Part shown: positions 53,454-61,730 of the stretch, in pieces
Layout of the letters: each line of letters begins with the position of its first letter
Numbering within the stretch: position 1 is the first letter of the stretch
Assembly (NCBI GenBank): GCA_017409345.1
Contig: JAFQSX010000005.1
Coordinates: 55,100-119,099 of the forward strand
Origin: Muribaculaceae bacterium
Lineage (GTDB): Bacteria > Bacteroidota > Bacteroidia > Bacteroidales > Muribaculaceae
Direction: 5' to 3'
DNA length: 64,000 nt
The notes under the pieces: model-generated
What the model was told of the DNA's origin: nothing
The model's input: only the letters and a program-made list of their open reading frames with translations
Database searches by the model: none
Program-made: the position numbers and the translations under genes

Positions 53454-53498
53454 TTAAAGGACGTTGACGACGACCACTGATAGGTGCAGTTGAGTCAT
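53454..53498 (-). CDS. ilv operon leader peptide (Val/Leu-rich)
   Basis: A 14-codon ORF, MTQLHLSVVVVNVL, ATG at 53498 and TAA at 53456-53454. It has four consecutive Val codons (GTG GTC GTC GTC), a fifth Val and three Leu. It lies about 50 bases after a predicted transcription start and about 60 bases before the attenuator hairpin of the Val/Leu biosynthetic operon. Composition, length and place match leader peptides of ribosome-mediated attenuators such as the E. coli ilvB leader. GTC appears less used for Val in neighbouring genes than GTG, GTT or GTA (by eye). Confidence 0.82.
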   Translation of the reverse strand: MTQLHLSVVVVNVL

Positions 53499-53555
53499 TG
53501 TGAATACTGATTGCAAATATTGACGATTCATCTAACATTTTTGTTGAATTGGTTG

Positions 53556-53587
53556 CAAAATTATGCTTTTTAACAACAAAATGCAAA
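53556..53587 (-). promoter_or_regulatory. Promoter of the ilv operon
   Basis: On the minus strand TTTG (53587-53584), 20-base spacer, TAATTTTG (53563-53556). Predicted leader about 225 bases, with the leader peptide ATG some 50 bases from the start. Confidence 0.65.
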
Positions 53588-53732
53588 TAAAATAGGATAA
53601 ATTTTAATTAAGTGAATCATTATGACTATAATTCGAATAGTAACTGCCAATATTATTCGGAGTATTTATTGCCAAAATAAGTACGATAAAAATGTATATG
53701 TGGTGTATTTGTGGTTAAGGAATGTTAAAAAT

Positions 53733-53770
53733 GGGGGGGGTAAATAGTTGGATTATTGATTATATCTTTG
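53733..53770 (+). promoter_or_regulatory. -7 element with adjacent G-tract before the barrel receptor gene
   Basis: TATCTTTG at 53763-53770 is a perfect -7 element. A run of about eight Gs (53733-53740) ends 22 bases upstream, where the -33 element would be. The leader to the ATG at 53898 is about 120 bases and shows nothing else recognisable. No gene lies between the ilv promoter and this point. Confidence 0.5.
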
Positions 53771-53897
53771 TGCCGAGAATATTTTTAAGGTAAAATAATA
53801 ATAAATTTAAAAATCTTTTGCAACAAAATGGATAGTATGTGCGTCTAATGATTGAATCGCGATAAAAACAAATGAATAATAGACAAATTAAGTATTA

Positions 53898-56351
53898 ATG
53901 AGTAAAATGAGAAGAACAAAAATATTTTTAGTAGTGTTGGGATTGATAATCTCATACACCACTGCACATGCCACTGATTATGGCGTAAAGGTTATGGTGG
54001 TAGATTCGCTTGGTGAAAGTGAAATGTTTGCGACTGTGCGACTATTCAACGACCTCGATACAATAAAACCTATTTATGTGGGAGTTACTGATGAAAACGG
54101 ATTGTTTGACTATAAGATTAATAAGGCAGGGCGTTATCAATTGAAAATACAATCTACCGGTAAAAATGAATTGGTGAATCCGTTTTCGGTAGATGATGCA
54201 ACACCTATTGCCGATTTGGGTACATTGGTAATGCAAGATAATGCTGAAGTGCTTGGCGAAGTGACCGTAATGGCGCAACGCCCCCTCGTGACCAAAGATA
54301 TCGACCGTATAGGATATGATGTGCAAGCCGATGAGAGTTCTAAAACTTCATCTATTATTGAAATGCTTCGCAAGGTGCCTATGGTGAATGTTGATGCACA
54401 AAACAATATCACCGTTAAAGGCTCAACAAGTTTCAAGGTATATAAAAATGGACGTCCCAACAATTCATTTACAAACAATCCCAAAGAAGTGTTGTCGGCA
54501 ATCCCTGCATCAATGATAAAACGCATCGAGGTTATTACCGAACCGGGTGCGAAATACGATGCTGAAGGAGTAGGGGCTATCCTTAATATTGTAACACTTG
54601 AAAATACTTCGATTAAAGGTGTAATGGGAAATGTGTCGGCTCAGATTAATAGTTTGGGGACTCCTCAAGGCTCGCTATGGTTGTCGTCTCAAATCGATAA
54701 AGTGACGGTGTCGGCTTATGCTGGAACTCATTATATGAATAAGGGGATTAGTAAAAGTGAAACATTTACTCACTATGATTATAAAGATAGTGGTTCTTCA
54801 ATGGATTATGTGTCAAAAGGATATTATAAAGGTAGTGGCACATGGTTTGGTGCCGATGCAAGTTGGGAACCCGACACGCTTAACCTCTTTAACCTTTCAT
54901 TCAACGGCTATTGGCACGACCTTGATGTGCCCGGCTCAACATCAACAATTATGTCAGCTGCCGATGGCTCGACAATCTATTCTTATAAATCAAAATATTC
55001 TTATCCTCAAAGTTATCTCGACTTTACCGGAAATATCAGCTATCAACGTTCCACACATCGAAAGGGTGAAACATTCAACCTCTCTTATCTTGTGTCAACA
55101 ACCGACCAAGACCGTGACCAATCGCAAGAATACTTCGACATGGTGAATATGCCCGTGAATTATACCGGCACACACTCGGTGTTTGACCTCAAATTTATCG
55201 AACATACATTCCAAGCCGACTGGACTCGTCCATTTGGCAAAATCCATACACTCGACGTGGGTGCAAAATATATCTATCGCGACAATCACAGTACCACTAC
55301 AAACGAATATATCGGAGTGGGTGAAACGTTCAGTGACTTCTCTCACATCACCCAAGTGTTGGCAGGATATGGCGAATATAGATTGAGATTAGGTCGTTGG
55401 AGCGCAAAGGCCGGTATCAGATATGAGTATTCTTATCTCAAAGCCGATTTTGAGGACGGAACGCAACCGGGATTTAGCCAAAACCTCAGCGATTGGGTGC
55501 CATCGGCTGCGATATCATGGCAAGCCAACGATGCCAATAGCTTTACATTCAACTATGCTACACGCATCAATCGTCCGGGTATTAGTTATCTTAATCCGGC
55601 TATTGAAGAGGGCCCTAATTCCACAAGTCAAGGGAATCCCGACTTGGCAAGCGCACGCCACAACTCACTAAAGTTGACATATATGTATATCAAACCATTG
55701 TTCAACCTCAACCTCTCGGCCAATTATGAATTCTCTAACGATATGATTGCCGCATATAAAACCGTTGAGTCAATCGATGGAGTGGATCACATATTCTCAA
55801 CCTATGGCAATGTGGGCGACCGTCGTCACTTCTTTGTCAATGCCAATATGCAATGGTCACTCACTCCCAAAACTCAATTCGTGCTTAATGGTATGGCTTC
55901 ATGGACTCAATATAAAGTCGATCGTCAAGGCCTGAGCCTCGCTCGTTGGGGCTGGGGAGGATTTGCCCGATTAAGTCATCAATTGCCATGGAAATTACGT
56001 GCCGAACTTGCCGGAGGCAAAAATCAAGTGTATGTAAATGATGTGTATAGCTACACCGAACCAAAAACAAATTCGGGCTGGAACTATTACCTTTCACTTC
56101 AACGCTCGTTCTTGAAAGAAGACCGCTTGTCGGTGAGCGTGTATGTATTAAATCCATTTGGTTCAAAAGTTAACAGCACCTATCAATATTATGTCAATGG
56201 CGATTATACCGGATATTCCGACACGCGAATGCTAAACGTTGGTAAAATGGCGATGCTTCGTGTAGCCTATCGTTTCGGCTCGGTCAATGCTCAAGTGAAA
56301 AAGACCGCGAAATCGATCTCTAACGACGACATCATAGGCCGTAAGTTATAA
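53898..56351 (+). CDS. Outer-membrane beta-barrel receptor (TonB-dependent receptor-like, OMP_b-brl_3 type)
   Basis: 817 residues. Signal peptide ending AHA (about 25). A carboxypeptidase-like/CNA-B-type beta-sandwich (about 28-115) is followed by LGEVTVMAQRPLVTKDIDRIGYDV, a plug-like domain (about 125-235) with EMLRKVPMVNVD and MIKRIEVITEPGAKYDAEGVGAILNI, and a C-terminal barrel. The last residues (SNDDIIGRKL) follow the final strand FGSVNAQV and are not a typical C-terminal Phe. Family members import unknown substrates or act in surface signalling. Monocistronic, between a promoter and a hairpin terminator. Confidence 0.85.
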   Translation: MSKMRRTKIFLVVLGLIISYTTAHATDYGVKVMVVDSLGESEMFATVRLFNDLDTIKPIYVGVTDENGLFDYKINKAGRYQLKIQSTGKNELVNPFSVDDATPIADLGTLVMQDNAEVLGEVTVMAQRPLVTKDIDRIGYDVQADESSKTSSIIEMLRKVPMVNVDAQNNITVKGSTSFKVYKNGRPNNSFTNNPKEVLSAIPASMIKRIEVITEPGAKYDAEGVGAILNIVTLENTSIKGVMGNVSAQINSLGTPQGSLWLSSQIDKVTVSAYAGTHYMNKGISKSETFTHYDYKDSGSSMDYVSKGYYKGSGTWFGADASWEPDTLNLFNLSFNGYWHDLDVPGSTSTIMSAADGSTIYSYKSKYSYPQSYLDFTGNISYQRSTHRKGETFNLSYLVSTTDQDRDQSQEYFDMVNMPVNYTGTHSVFDLKFIEHTFQADWTRPFGKIHTLDVGAKYIYRDNHSTTTNEYIGVGETFSDFSHITQVLAGYGEYRLRLGRWSAKAGIRYEYSYLKADFEDGTQPGFSQNLSDWVPSAAISWQANDANSFTFNYATRINRPGISYLNPAIEEGPNSTSQGNPDLASARHNSLKLTYMYIKPLFNLNLSANYEFSNDMIAAYKTVESIDGVDHIFSTYGNVGDRRHFFVNANMQWSLTPKTQFVLNGMASWTQYKVDRQGLSLARWGWGGFARLSHQLPWKLRAELAGGKNQVYVNDVYSYTEPKTNSGWNYYLSLQRSFLKEDRLSVSVYVLNPFGSKVNSTYQYYVNGDYTGYSDTRMLNVGKMAMLRVAYRFGSVNAQVKKTAKSISNDDIIGRKL

Positions 56352-56413
56352 GTTGTGTAATGTAAAAACTAAATACACATTATTATATATTATATAGAAA
56401 CAGTCTTTTTTGA

Positions 56414-56451
56414 GGGAGATGTGTCAATATCCAATTAATGACACATCTCCC
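56414..56451 (+). terminator. Hairpin terminator after the barrel receptor gene
   Basis: A perfect 13-bp stem GGGAGATGTGTCA (56414-56426) / TGACACATCTCCC (56439-56451), loop 12, followed by TTTAACATTATT. A T-run also precedes it, so it is stronger on the other strand's complement; still the best end signal for 53898-56351. Confidence 0.7.
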
Positions 56452-56549
56452 TTTAACATTATTAAAAAGTCGGTATTGTTTATCGGTAAAATCAATATGA
56501 TAACAAATCGGCGATTTTGCTAACTTAATGTAATTTAAAATGTGAGAAG

Positions 56550-56564
56550 TGTGCAATTTGCACA
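56550..56564. promoter_or_regulatory. Palindrome upstream of the susC promoter, possible operator
   Basis: TGTGCAA-T-TTGCACA is a perfect 7-bp inverted repeat with a 1-base centre, about 86 bases upstream of the -7 element. Size and place fit an activator site. Regulator unknown. Confidence 0.35.
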
Positions 56565-56623
56565 TAAAATTGAAGAAAAAGACTAAAGTGTTAAATGTTA
56601 AAACCGAAGAAAAAGTGCCAATA

Positions 56624-56657
56624 TTTGTTTAAGAATAGATATTTTTATATATCTTTG
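56624..56657 (+). promoter_or_regulatory. Promoter of the susC-susD operon
   Basis: TATCTTTG (56650-56657) is a perfect -7 element; TTTG lies at 56624-56627 with a rather long 22-base spacer. The AT-rich leader is about 105 bases. The rest of the 419-base gap holds the terminator and palindrome listed separately. Confidence 0.6.
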
Positions 56658-56770
56658 CAAATTATTAGGTGTATTATGACGTAATGTACCGAAATGAATA
56701 TAAGAGAAATGATAAAAATAAATAATAAAAATAAATAACAATTATTCTATGTTTAATTAATTATTAATTT

Positions 56771-59700
56771 ATGAAAAAGCTGTTTCTATTACTTTTGACA
56801 GTCCTTTCGATTAGCCTATGCGCTTCTGCTCAGAATCGTACGGTGAAGGGAGTTGTCGTGTATGCCGGAGACCAAGAGCCACTTCCTGGCGCTACTATTC
56901 TTCCGGTTGGCGGCGGTAATGGTGTAGCAACCGACCTCGATGGTAAATTTACTCTCGAAGTGCCCGCTAAAGTAACAAAATTGAATGTATCTTACGTTGG
57001 TATGGTTACCAAGCAAGTTACAATCACTTCAGGCGAAATGCGTATCGAGTTGACAAACTCTGAAAACAACCTCGACGAAGTGATGGTTGTTGCTTATGGT
57101 ACTGCTAAAAAGTCAACCTATACAGGTTCGGCTGCAGTAGTAAAAGCTGACGACATCAACAAGGTACAAACTTCAAATGCTGTTAACGCATTGAATGGTA
57201 AAGTATCGGGTGTTCAATTGAACAACGCTACAGGTCAACCAGGTTCTAACAATCCCACAATCCTTATTCGTGGTATTTCTTCAATCAACGCCGGTTCACA
57301 ACCATTGTATATCGTCGATGGTGCACCTTATGATGGAGATATCAACAATATCTCTACTCAAGATATCGAGTCTATGACAGTGTTGAAAGACGCTGCTTCA
57401 AATGCTCTTTATGGTGCTCGTGGTGCTAACGGTGTTATCGTAATCACTACTAAAAAAGGTAAACAAGGTGATGCCAAAGTAACTCTTGATGCTAAATGGG
57501 GTGCTAACACTCGCGCTACTCAAGATTACAACACTATCCAAGATCCAGCTCAATACTACGAAATGTATTATGGCGCATTGAAGGGTTATATGATGAATAC
57601 CCTTGGCTATGGCGAAGCTGCTGCTCATGCCCAAGCTAATGCTGCTATGACAGGTAATGGTTCTTACGGTCTTGGTTACAATGTTTACAATGTACCCGAT
57701 GGTCAATTCCTTATCGGCACAGATGGTAAACTTAACCCAAATGCATCTCTTGGTAACTTGGTAAATTATAAAGGTACTGACTATTATTTGACTCCTGATA
57801 ACTGGTTGGACGAAGCATATAAATCAAGCCTCCGTCAAGAATACAACTTGGCTATCAACGGTGGTACTGATCGTTCTTCATTCTATGCTTCTTTGAGCTA
57901 CCTTGACAACGAAGGTATCACAGCTAACTCTGACTACGAACGTTTCACCGGTCGTTTGAAAGCTGATTACCAAGTTAAAAACTGGTTGAAAGTTGGTGCT
58001 AACATGTCTTACACTCACTTCGACGCTAATTCACTTGGTGAAGACGGTGCTTCAAACTCTTCTGGTAACATCTTCGCATACGCTACTCGCGTAGCTCCTA
58101 TCTATCCCCTTTATATCCGCGATGCTCAAGGTAACATTCGCAAAGATGATATGGGATTCCCAATGTATGACTTCGGTGAAGGTGATAATGGTGGTAGCCA
58201 ACGTATGATGCTTTCAGGTGCTAACCCTTATGCTGAAAATCAACTTAACACTGACAACTACGAAGGTAACGCTTTCACTGCTCAAGGTTTCGCTGAAATC
58301 AAATTCCTCAAAGATTTCAAATTTACTTGGAACAGTGGTGTAACAGTTGACGAAACTCGTACTAACGCGTTTACTAACCCTTACTATGGTCAATATGCTT
58401 CTTCAAACGGTATGTCATATAAATATCATACTCGTTCAGTTGCTCAAAACCATCAACAATTGTTGACTTGGGGTCGTCAATTTGGCAAACACAATGTTGA
58501 CGTAATGCTCGGTCACGAATACTACTTGCGTGATTACTACTACTTGTATGCTTCTAAAACTAACTTCTTAGATCCTAACAACCAAGAATTGGCAGGTGGT
58601 ATCTCTGAAAATGGTTCTAACTCATACACTACTAAATATAATACAGAAGGTTATTTCGGTCGTGCTCAATATGACTTCGATGGTAAATACTTCGCTTCTG
58701 CTTCTTATCGTCGTGATGCTTCTTCTCGTTTCCACCCAGATAACCGTTGGGGTAACTTCTGGTCAGCAGGTATCGCTTGGAACATTGCAAAAGAAAACTT
58801 CTTCACTGCAGAATGGATTGACCTTTTGAAATTAAAAGCATCTTATGGTTCACAAGGTAACGATAATATCGGAAACTACCTTTATGTAAATACATTTGAT
58901 ATCGTAAACTCTAATGGTAACCCTGCTGCTGTTCCTGCAATGATGGGTAATAAAGAAATCACTTGGGAAACTCAAGGAAACTTTAATACCGGTGTTGACT
59001 TCGGTATGTGGAACGGTCGCTTCAGTGGTACTGTTGAGTACTTCTATCGCAAAACAACTGATATGTTGTTCTCATTCCCATTGCCACCATCATTTGGTTA
59101 TAGCTCTTACTATGCTAACATCGGTGATATGCGTAACCAAGGTGTGGAACTTGAACTTCAAGGAACTCCTATCGTAACTCGTGATTTTTCTTGGAATCTT
59201 CGTTTGAACTTGACTTATTATAAGAACAAAATCACTTCTCTTCCTGAAGAACGTCGCACTATGACATGTGATGGCGTAGAAGGTTACTCAAGTGGTAATT
59301 ACTACTATGGTGAAGGTATTTCTCTTTACACATTCCGTATGCGCAAATATGCAGGTGTTGACGAAGAAGGTAATCCTCAATGGTGGAAAAATATCGAAAG
59401 GCCTCGCGTAGATGCTGCTGGTAATGCTGTTCTTGACAAGAATGGTTCTCCAATTATGGATGTAGTAGGTAAAGAAAAAACAACAGAATACTCAGATGCT
59501 GATTACTATCTTTGTGGTACTGCACTTCCTGATGTATATGGTGGCTTCGGTACTTCTCTTACTTACAAAGGATTTGATCTTTCTGTTGACTTTGGTTTCC
59601 AAATCGGTGGCCAAGTTTATGATAGTGACTATGCTTCATTCATGTCATCTCCAACAGCACGTAGCAAAGGTAACAATTTCCACGCTGACTTATTGAACGC

Positions 59701-60019
59701 ATGGGCTGCTGACAACAAAGGTTCAAATATTCCTCGTTTCCAATTTGGTGATGAATACACAGCATCTTCTTCTGATCGTTTCTTGACTGATGCTTCTTAC
59801 CTCAGCTTGAACAACATCAACTTTGGTTACACTTTGCCTTTGGCATTGACTCGTAAAGTCGGTATGGACAAAGTTCGTTTCTATCTATCTGCCGATAATA
59901 TTTGGGTATGGTCACAACGTCAAGGTCTTGACCCTCGCCAATCTATCACCGGTGGTGCTACAAGCGCTTACTATGCTCCTATCCGTACAATCTCTGGTGG
60001 TTTGACATTGACTTTCTAA
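56771..60019 (+). CDS. susC: SusC/RagA-family TonB-linked outer-membrane protein
   Basis: 1082 residues. Signal peptide ending SASA (about 20), a CarboxypepD_reg-like domain (about 23-105; VKGVVVYAGDQEPLPGATILPVGG), the SusC signature LDEVMVVAYGTAKKSTYTGSAAVV, a plug domain (about 112-225; LYIVDGAPYDGDINNI, TVLKDAASNALYGARGANGVIVITTKKGK) and a barrel ending GGLTLTF. With SusD it takes up an oligosaccharide or peptide. Codon use is strongly biased (C-ending Asn, Asp and Tyr codons; GGT, GCT), unlike AT-rich genes elsewhere in the window, suggesting high expression. No glycoside hydrolase gene is adjacent. Confidence 0.95.
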   Translation: MKKLFLLLLTVLSISLCASAQNRTVKGVVVYAGDQEPLPGATILPVGGGNGVATDLDGKFTLEVPAKVTKLNVSYVGMVTKQVTITSGEMRIELTNSENNLDEVMVVAYGTAKKSTYTGSAAVVKADDINKVQTSNAVNALNGKVSGVQLNNATGQPGSNNPTILIRGISSINAGSQPLYIVDGAPYDGDINNISTQDIESMTVLKDAASNALYGARGANGVIVITTKKGKQGDAKVTLDAKWGANTRATQDYNTIQDPAQYYEMYYGALKGYMMNTLGYGEAAAHAQANAAMTGNGSYGLGYNVYNVPDGQFLIGTDGKLNPNASLGNLVNYKGTDYYLTPDNWLDEAYKSSLRQEYNLAINGGTDRSSFYASLSYLDNEGITANSDYERFTGRLKADYQVKNWLKVGANMSYTHFDANSLGEDGASNSSGNIFAYATRVAPIYPLYIRDAQGNIRKDDMGFPMYDFGEGDNGGSQRMMLSGANPYAENQLNTDNYEGNAFTAQGFAEIKFLKDFKFTWNSGVTVDETRTNAFTNPYYGQYASSNGMSYKYHTRSVAQNHQQLLTWGRQFGKHNVDVMLGHEYYLRDYYYLYASKTNFLDPNNQELAGGISENGSNSYTTKYNTEGYFGRAQYDFDGKYFASASYRRDASSRFHPDNRWGNFWSAGIAWNIAKENFFTAEWIDLLKLKASYGSQGNDNIGNYLYVNTFDIVNSNGNPAAVPAMMGNKEITWETQGNFNTGVDFGMWNGRFSGTVEYFYRKTTDMLFSFPLPPSFGYSSYYANIGDMRNQGVELELQGTPIVTRDFSWNLRLNLTYYKNKITSLPEERRTMTCDGVEGYSSGNYYYGEGISLYTFRMRKYAGVDEEGNPQWWKNIERPRVDAAGNAVLDKNGSPIMDVVGKEKTTEYSDADYYLCGTALPDVYGGFGTSLTYKGFDLSVDFGFQIGGQVYDSDYASFMSSPTARSKGNNFHADLLNAWAADNKGSNIPRFQFGDEYTASSSDRFLTDASYLSLNNINFGYTLPLALTRKVGMDKVRFYLSADNIWVWSQRQGLDPRQSITGGATSAYYAPIRTISGGLTLTF

Positions 60020-60040
60020 ACTTAACAGTTGAAAATAAAA

Positions 60041-61690
60041 ATGCATAATATGAAAACTAAAATATCAACATTATTTGTAGGGTTCGGTCTTGCCGCTTCG
60101 TCTTTGTTGACTACCGGTTGTATCGAAGAAACTTTCCCTACCAGCGGAGCTACTGAAGATCAGCTTGGTTCTTCGGCTAAGGCTACTGAGGCTTTGGTGT
60201 GGGCTATGCCTGCTTATCTCAACACTCCACTTTCGCATGCTGAAAACCACTATGAGTGGGGTTATGGTGCGATGATGCACATTCGTGACGTGATGACTAC
60301 TGACTTTGCTGTAGTTGCTTCTGGTTACGACTGGTTCTCTTCTTGGGCTTTGAACGAAGGTCAAAGCAACAACAATATCTATCCTCAATACATTTGGAAC
60401 TTCTATTGGAAAAGTATCCAAACAACAAACAACCTTATTGCTGCTATCGATGAGGATAATGCAACTAATGCTCAATTAGGTATGCTCGGTAATGGTCTTG
60501 CATTCCGTGCTATGTATTATCTTGATATGGCTCAAATGTTTGAATTCTTGCCAAGCGATATTTTCCCTTCAGGTGTGAATGGCTCGGGTCACGATGTAAC
60601 AAACTACACTGTGCCCATCGTCCGCGAAGGTATGACTGAAGCAGATGCTCGTAAAAACCCTCGTGTGACTCGTGATTCAATGGCTATGTTCATTATTGAT
60701 GACTTGAACAAAGCAGAACAATATATCGCTAATTCTCCATTCAGTGGAAACAAGGCTCTTCCTAACCTTGCTTGTGTATATGGTCTTAAAGCTCGCCTCT
60801 ATATGTGGCTTGCCGGTGATGGCACAGGCGAAGAAAGTCCTGTTCCTTACTTGCAAAAGGCTAAAGAAAACGCTCGTTTGGCAATTAACCTTGCAGGTGC
60901 TCCTATGACAAAAGATCAATGTCTTAGCACTACAGCTGGCTTCAACACTCTCTCTGCTTGGATGTGGGGTTCTCAAATTGTGGCTGAAGATGATTGTGTG
61001 AAAACCGGTATCATCAACTGGACTTCTTGGATGTCAAACGAAACTGACTTCGGTTATGCTTCTGCCGGTGCTTACAATATGATCGACGCAAGCATGTATA
61101 ACCGTATGAGCGATACTGACTTCCGTAAACTTATGTGGAAAGCTCCTGCAGGTACTGCTCTTGATGGCAAATCTCAATGGTTGAAACCTGATTATGCAGA
61201 AAGTACTCCTGTATATGGTTCGTTGAAATTCCGTCCTGCTAATGGTGCTTACCAAACTCCTAACGAAGGTGCTGTATCGGCTTATCCTTTGATGCGTGTT
61301 GAAGAAATGTATTTCATCGAAGCTGAAGCTGCTGCTCGTCTTGGCGAAGGTACTGCTCTTCTTGTTGACTTTATGACTCAATATCGTGACCCTGAATATG
61401 TATGTCGTGCGACTGATTACGATGACATCATTGATGAAATCGTATTCCAAAAACGTGTAGAACTTTGGGGTGAAGGTCATTCGTTCTTCGATTTCAAACG
61501 TCTTAACATGTCGGTTACTCGCGGTTACGCAGGTACTAACCACCAAGACGCAAGTCGTTTCAATACTAACGGTCGTCCTGCTTGGATGAGCTTTAGCATC
61601 GTTGTTACTGAAGAAAACAACAATAGCGCCCTTAAAGGTTGGGAAAATCCTGACCCAAGTAGTAAATATACTCCATGGGTGGGCCAATAA
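60041..61690 (+). CDS. susD: SusD/RagB-family nutrient-binding lipoprotein
   Basis: 549 residues from the ATG at 60041 (an ATG three codons later is also possible; the TTG at 60029 is unlikely). Lipobox LTTGC. Alpha-helical TPR-like fold typical of SusD: YWKSIQTTNNLIAAID, GNGLAFRAMYYLDMAQMFEFLP, ARLYMWLAG, LMRVEEMYFIEAEAAARLG and the C-terminal IVFQKRVELWGEGHSFFDFKRL. It lids the SusC barrel. It shares the strong codon bias of susC and follows it by 21 bases. Confidence 0.94.
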   Translation: MHNMKTKISTLFVGFGLAASSLLTTGCIEETFPTSGATEDQLGSSAKATEALVWAMPAYLNTPLSHAENHYEWGYGAMMHIRDVMTTDFAVVASGYDWFSSWALNEGQSNNNIYPQYIWNFYWKSIQTTNNLIAAIDEDNATNAQLGMLGNGLAFRAMYYLDMAQMFEFLPSDIFPSGVNGSGHDVTNYTVPIVREGMTEADARKNPRVTRDSMAMFIIDDLNKAEQYIANSPFSGNKALPNLACVYGLKARLYMWLAGDGTGEESPVPYLQKAKENARLAINLAGAPMTKDQCLSTTAGFNTLSAWMWGSQIVAEDDCVKTGIINWTSWMSNETDFGYASAGAYNMIDASMYNRMSDTDFRKLMWKAPAGTALDGKSQWLKPDYAESTPVYGSLKFRPANGAYQTPNEGAVSAYPLMRVEEMYFIEAEAAARLGEGTALLVDFMTQYRDPEYVCRATDYDDIIDEIVFQKRVELWGEGHSFFDFKRLNMSVTRGYAGTNHQDASRFNTNGRPAWMSFSIVVTEENNNSALKGWENPDPSSKYTPWVGQ

Positions 61691-61730
61691 TGTTTGAGTA
61701 AATTGCTTAAATTGAAAAAAGAGAAAAATT

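Noticed and set aside
53395-53586. 63-codon ORF on the minus strand in the ilv leader
   Set aside because: It starts upstream of the predicted promoter -7 element, so its start codon would not be transcribed, and its sequence resembles no protein. The shorter 14-codon Val-rich frame within it, in another frame, explains the region.
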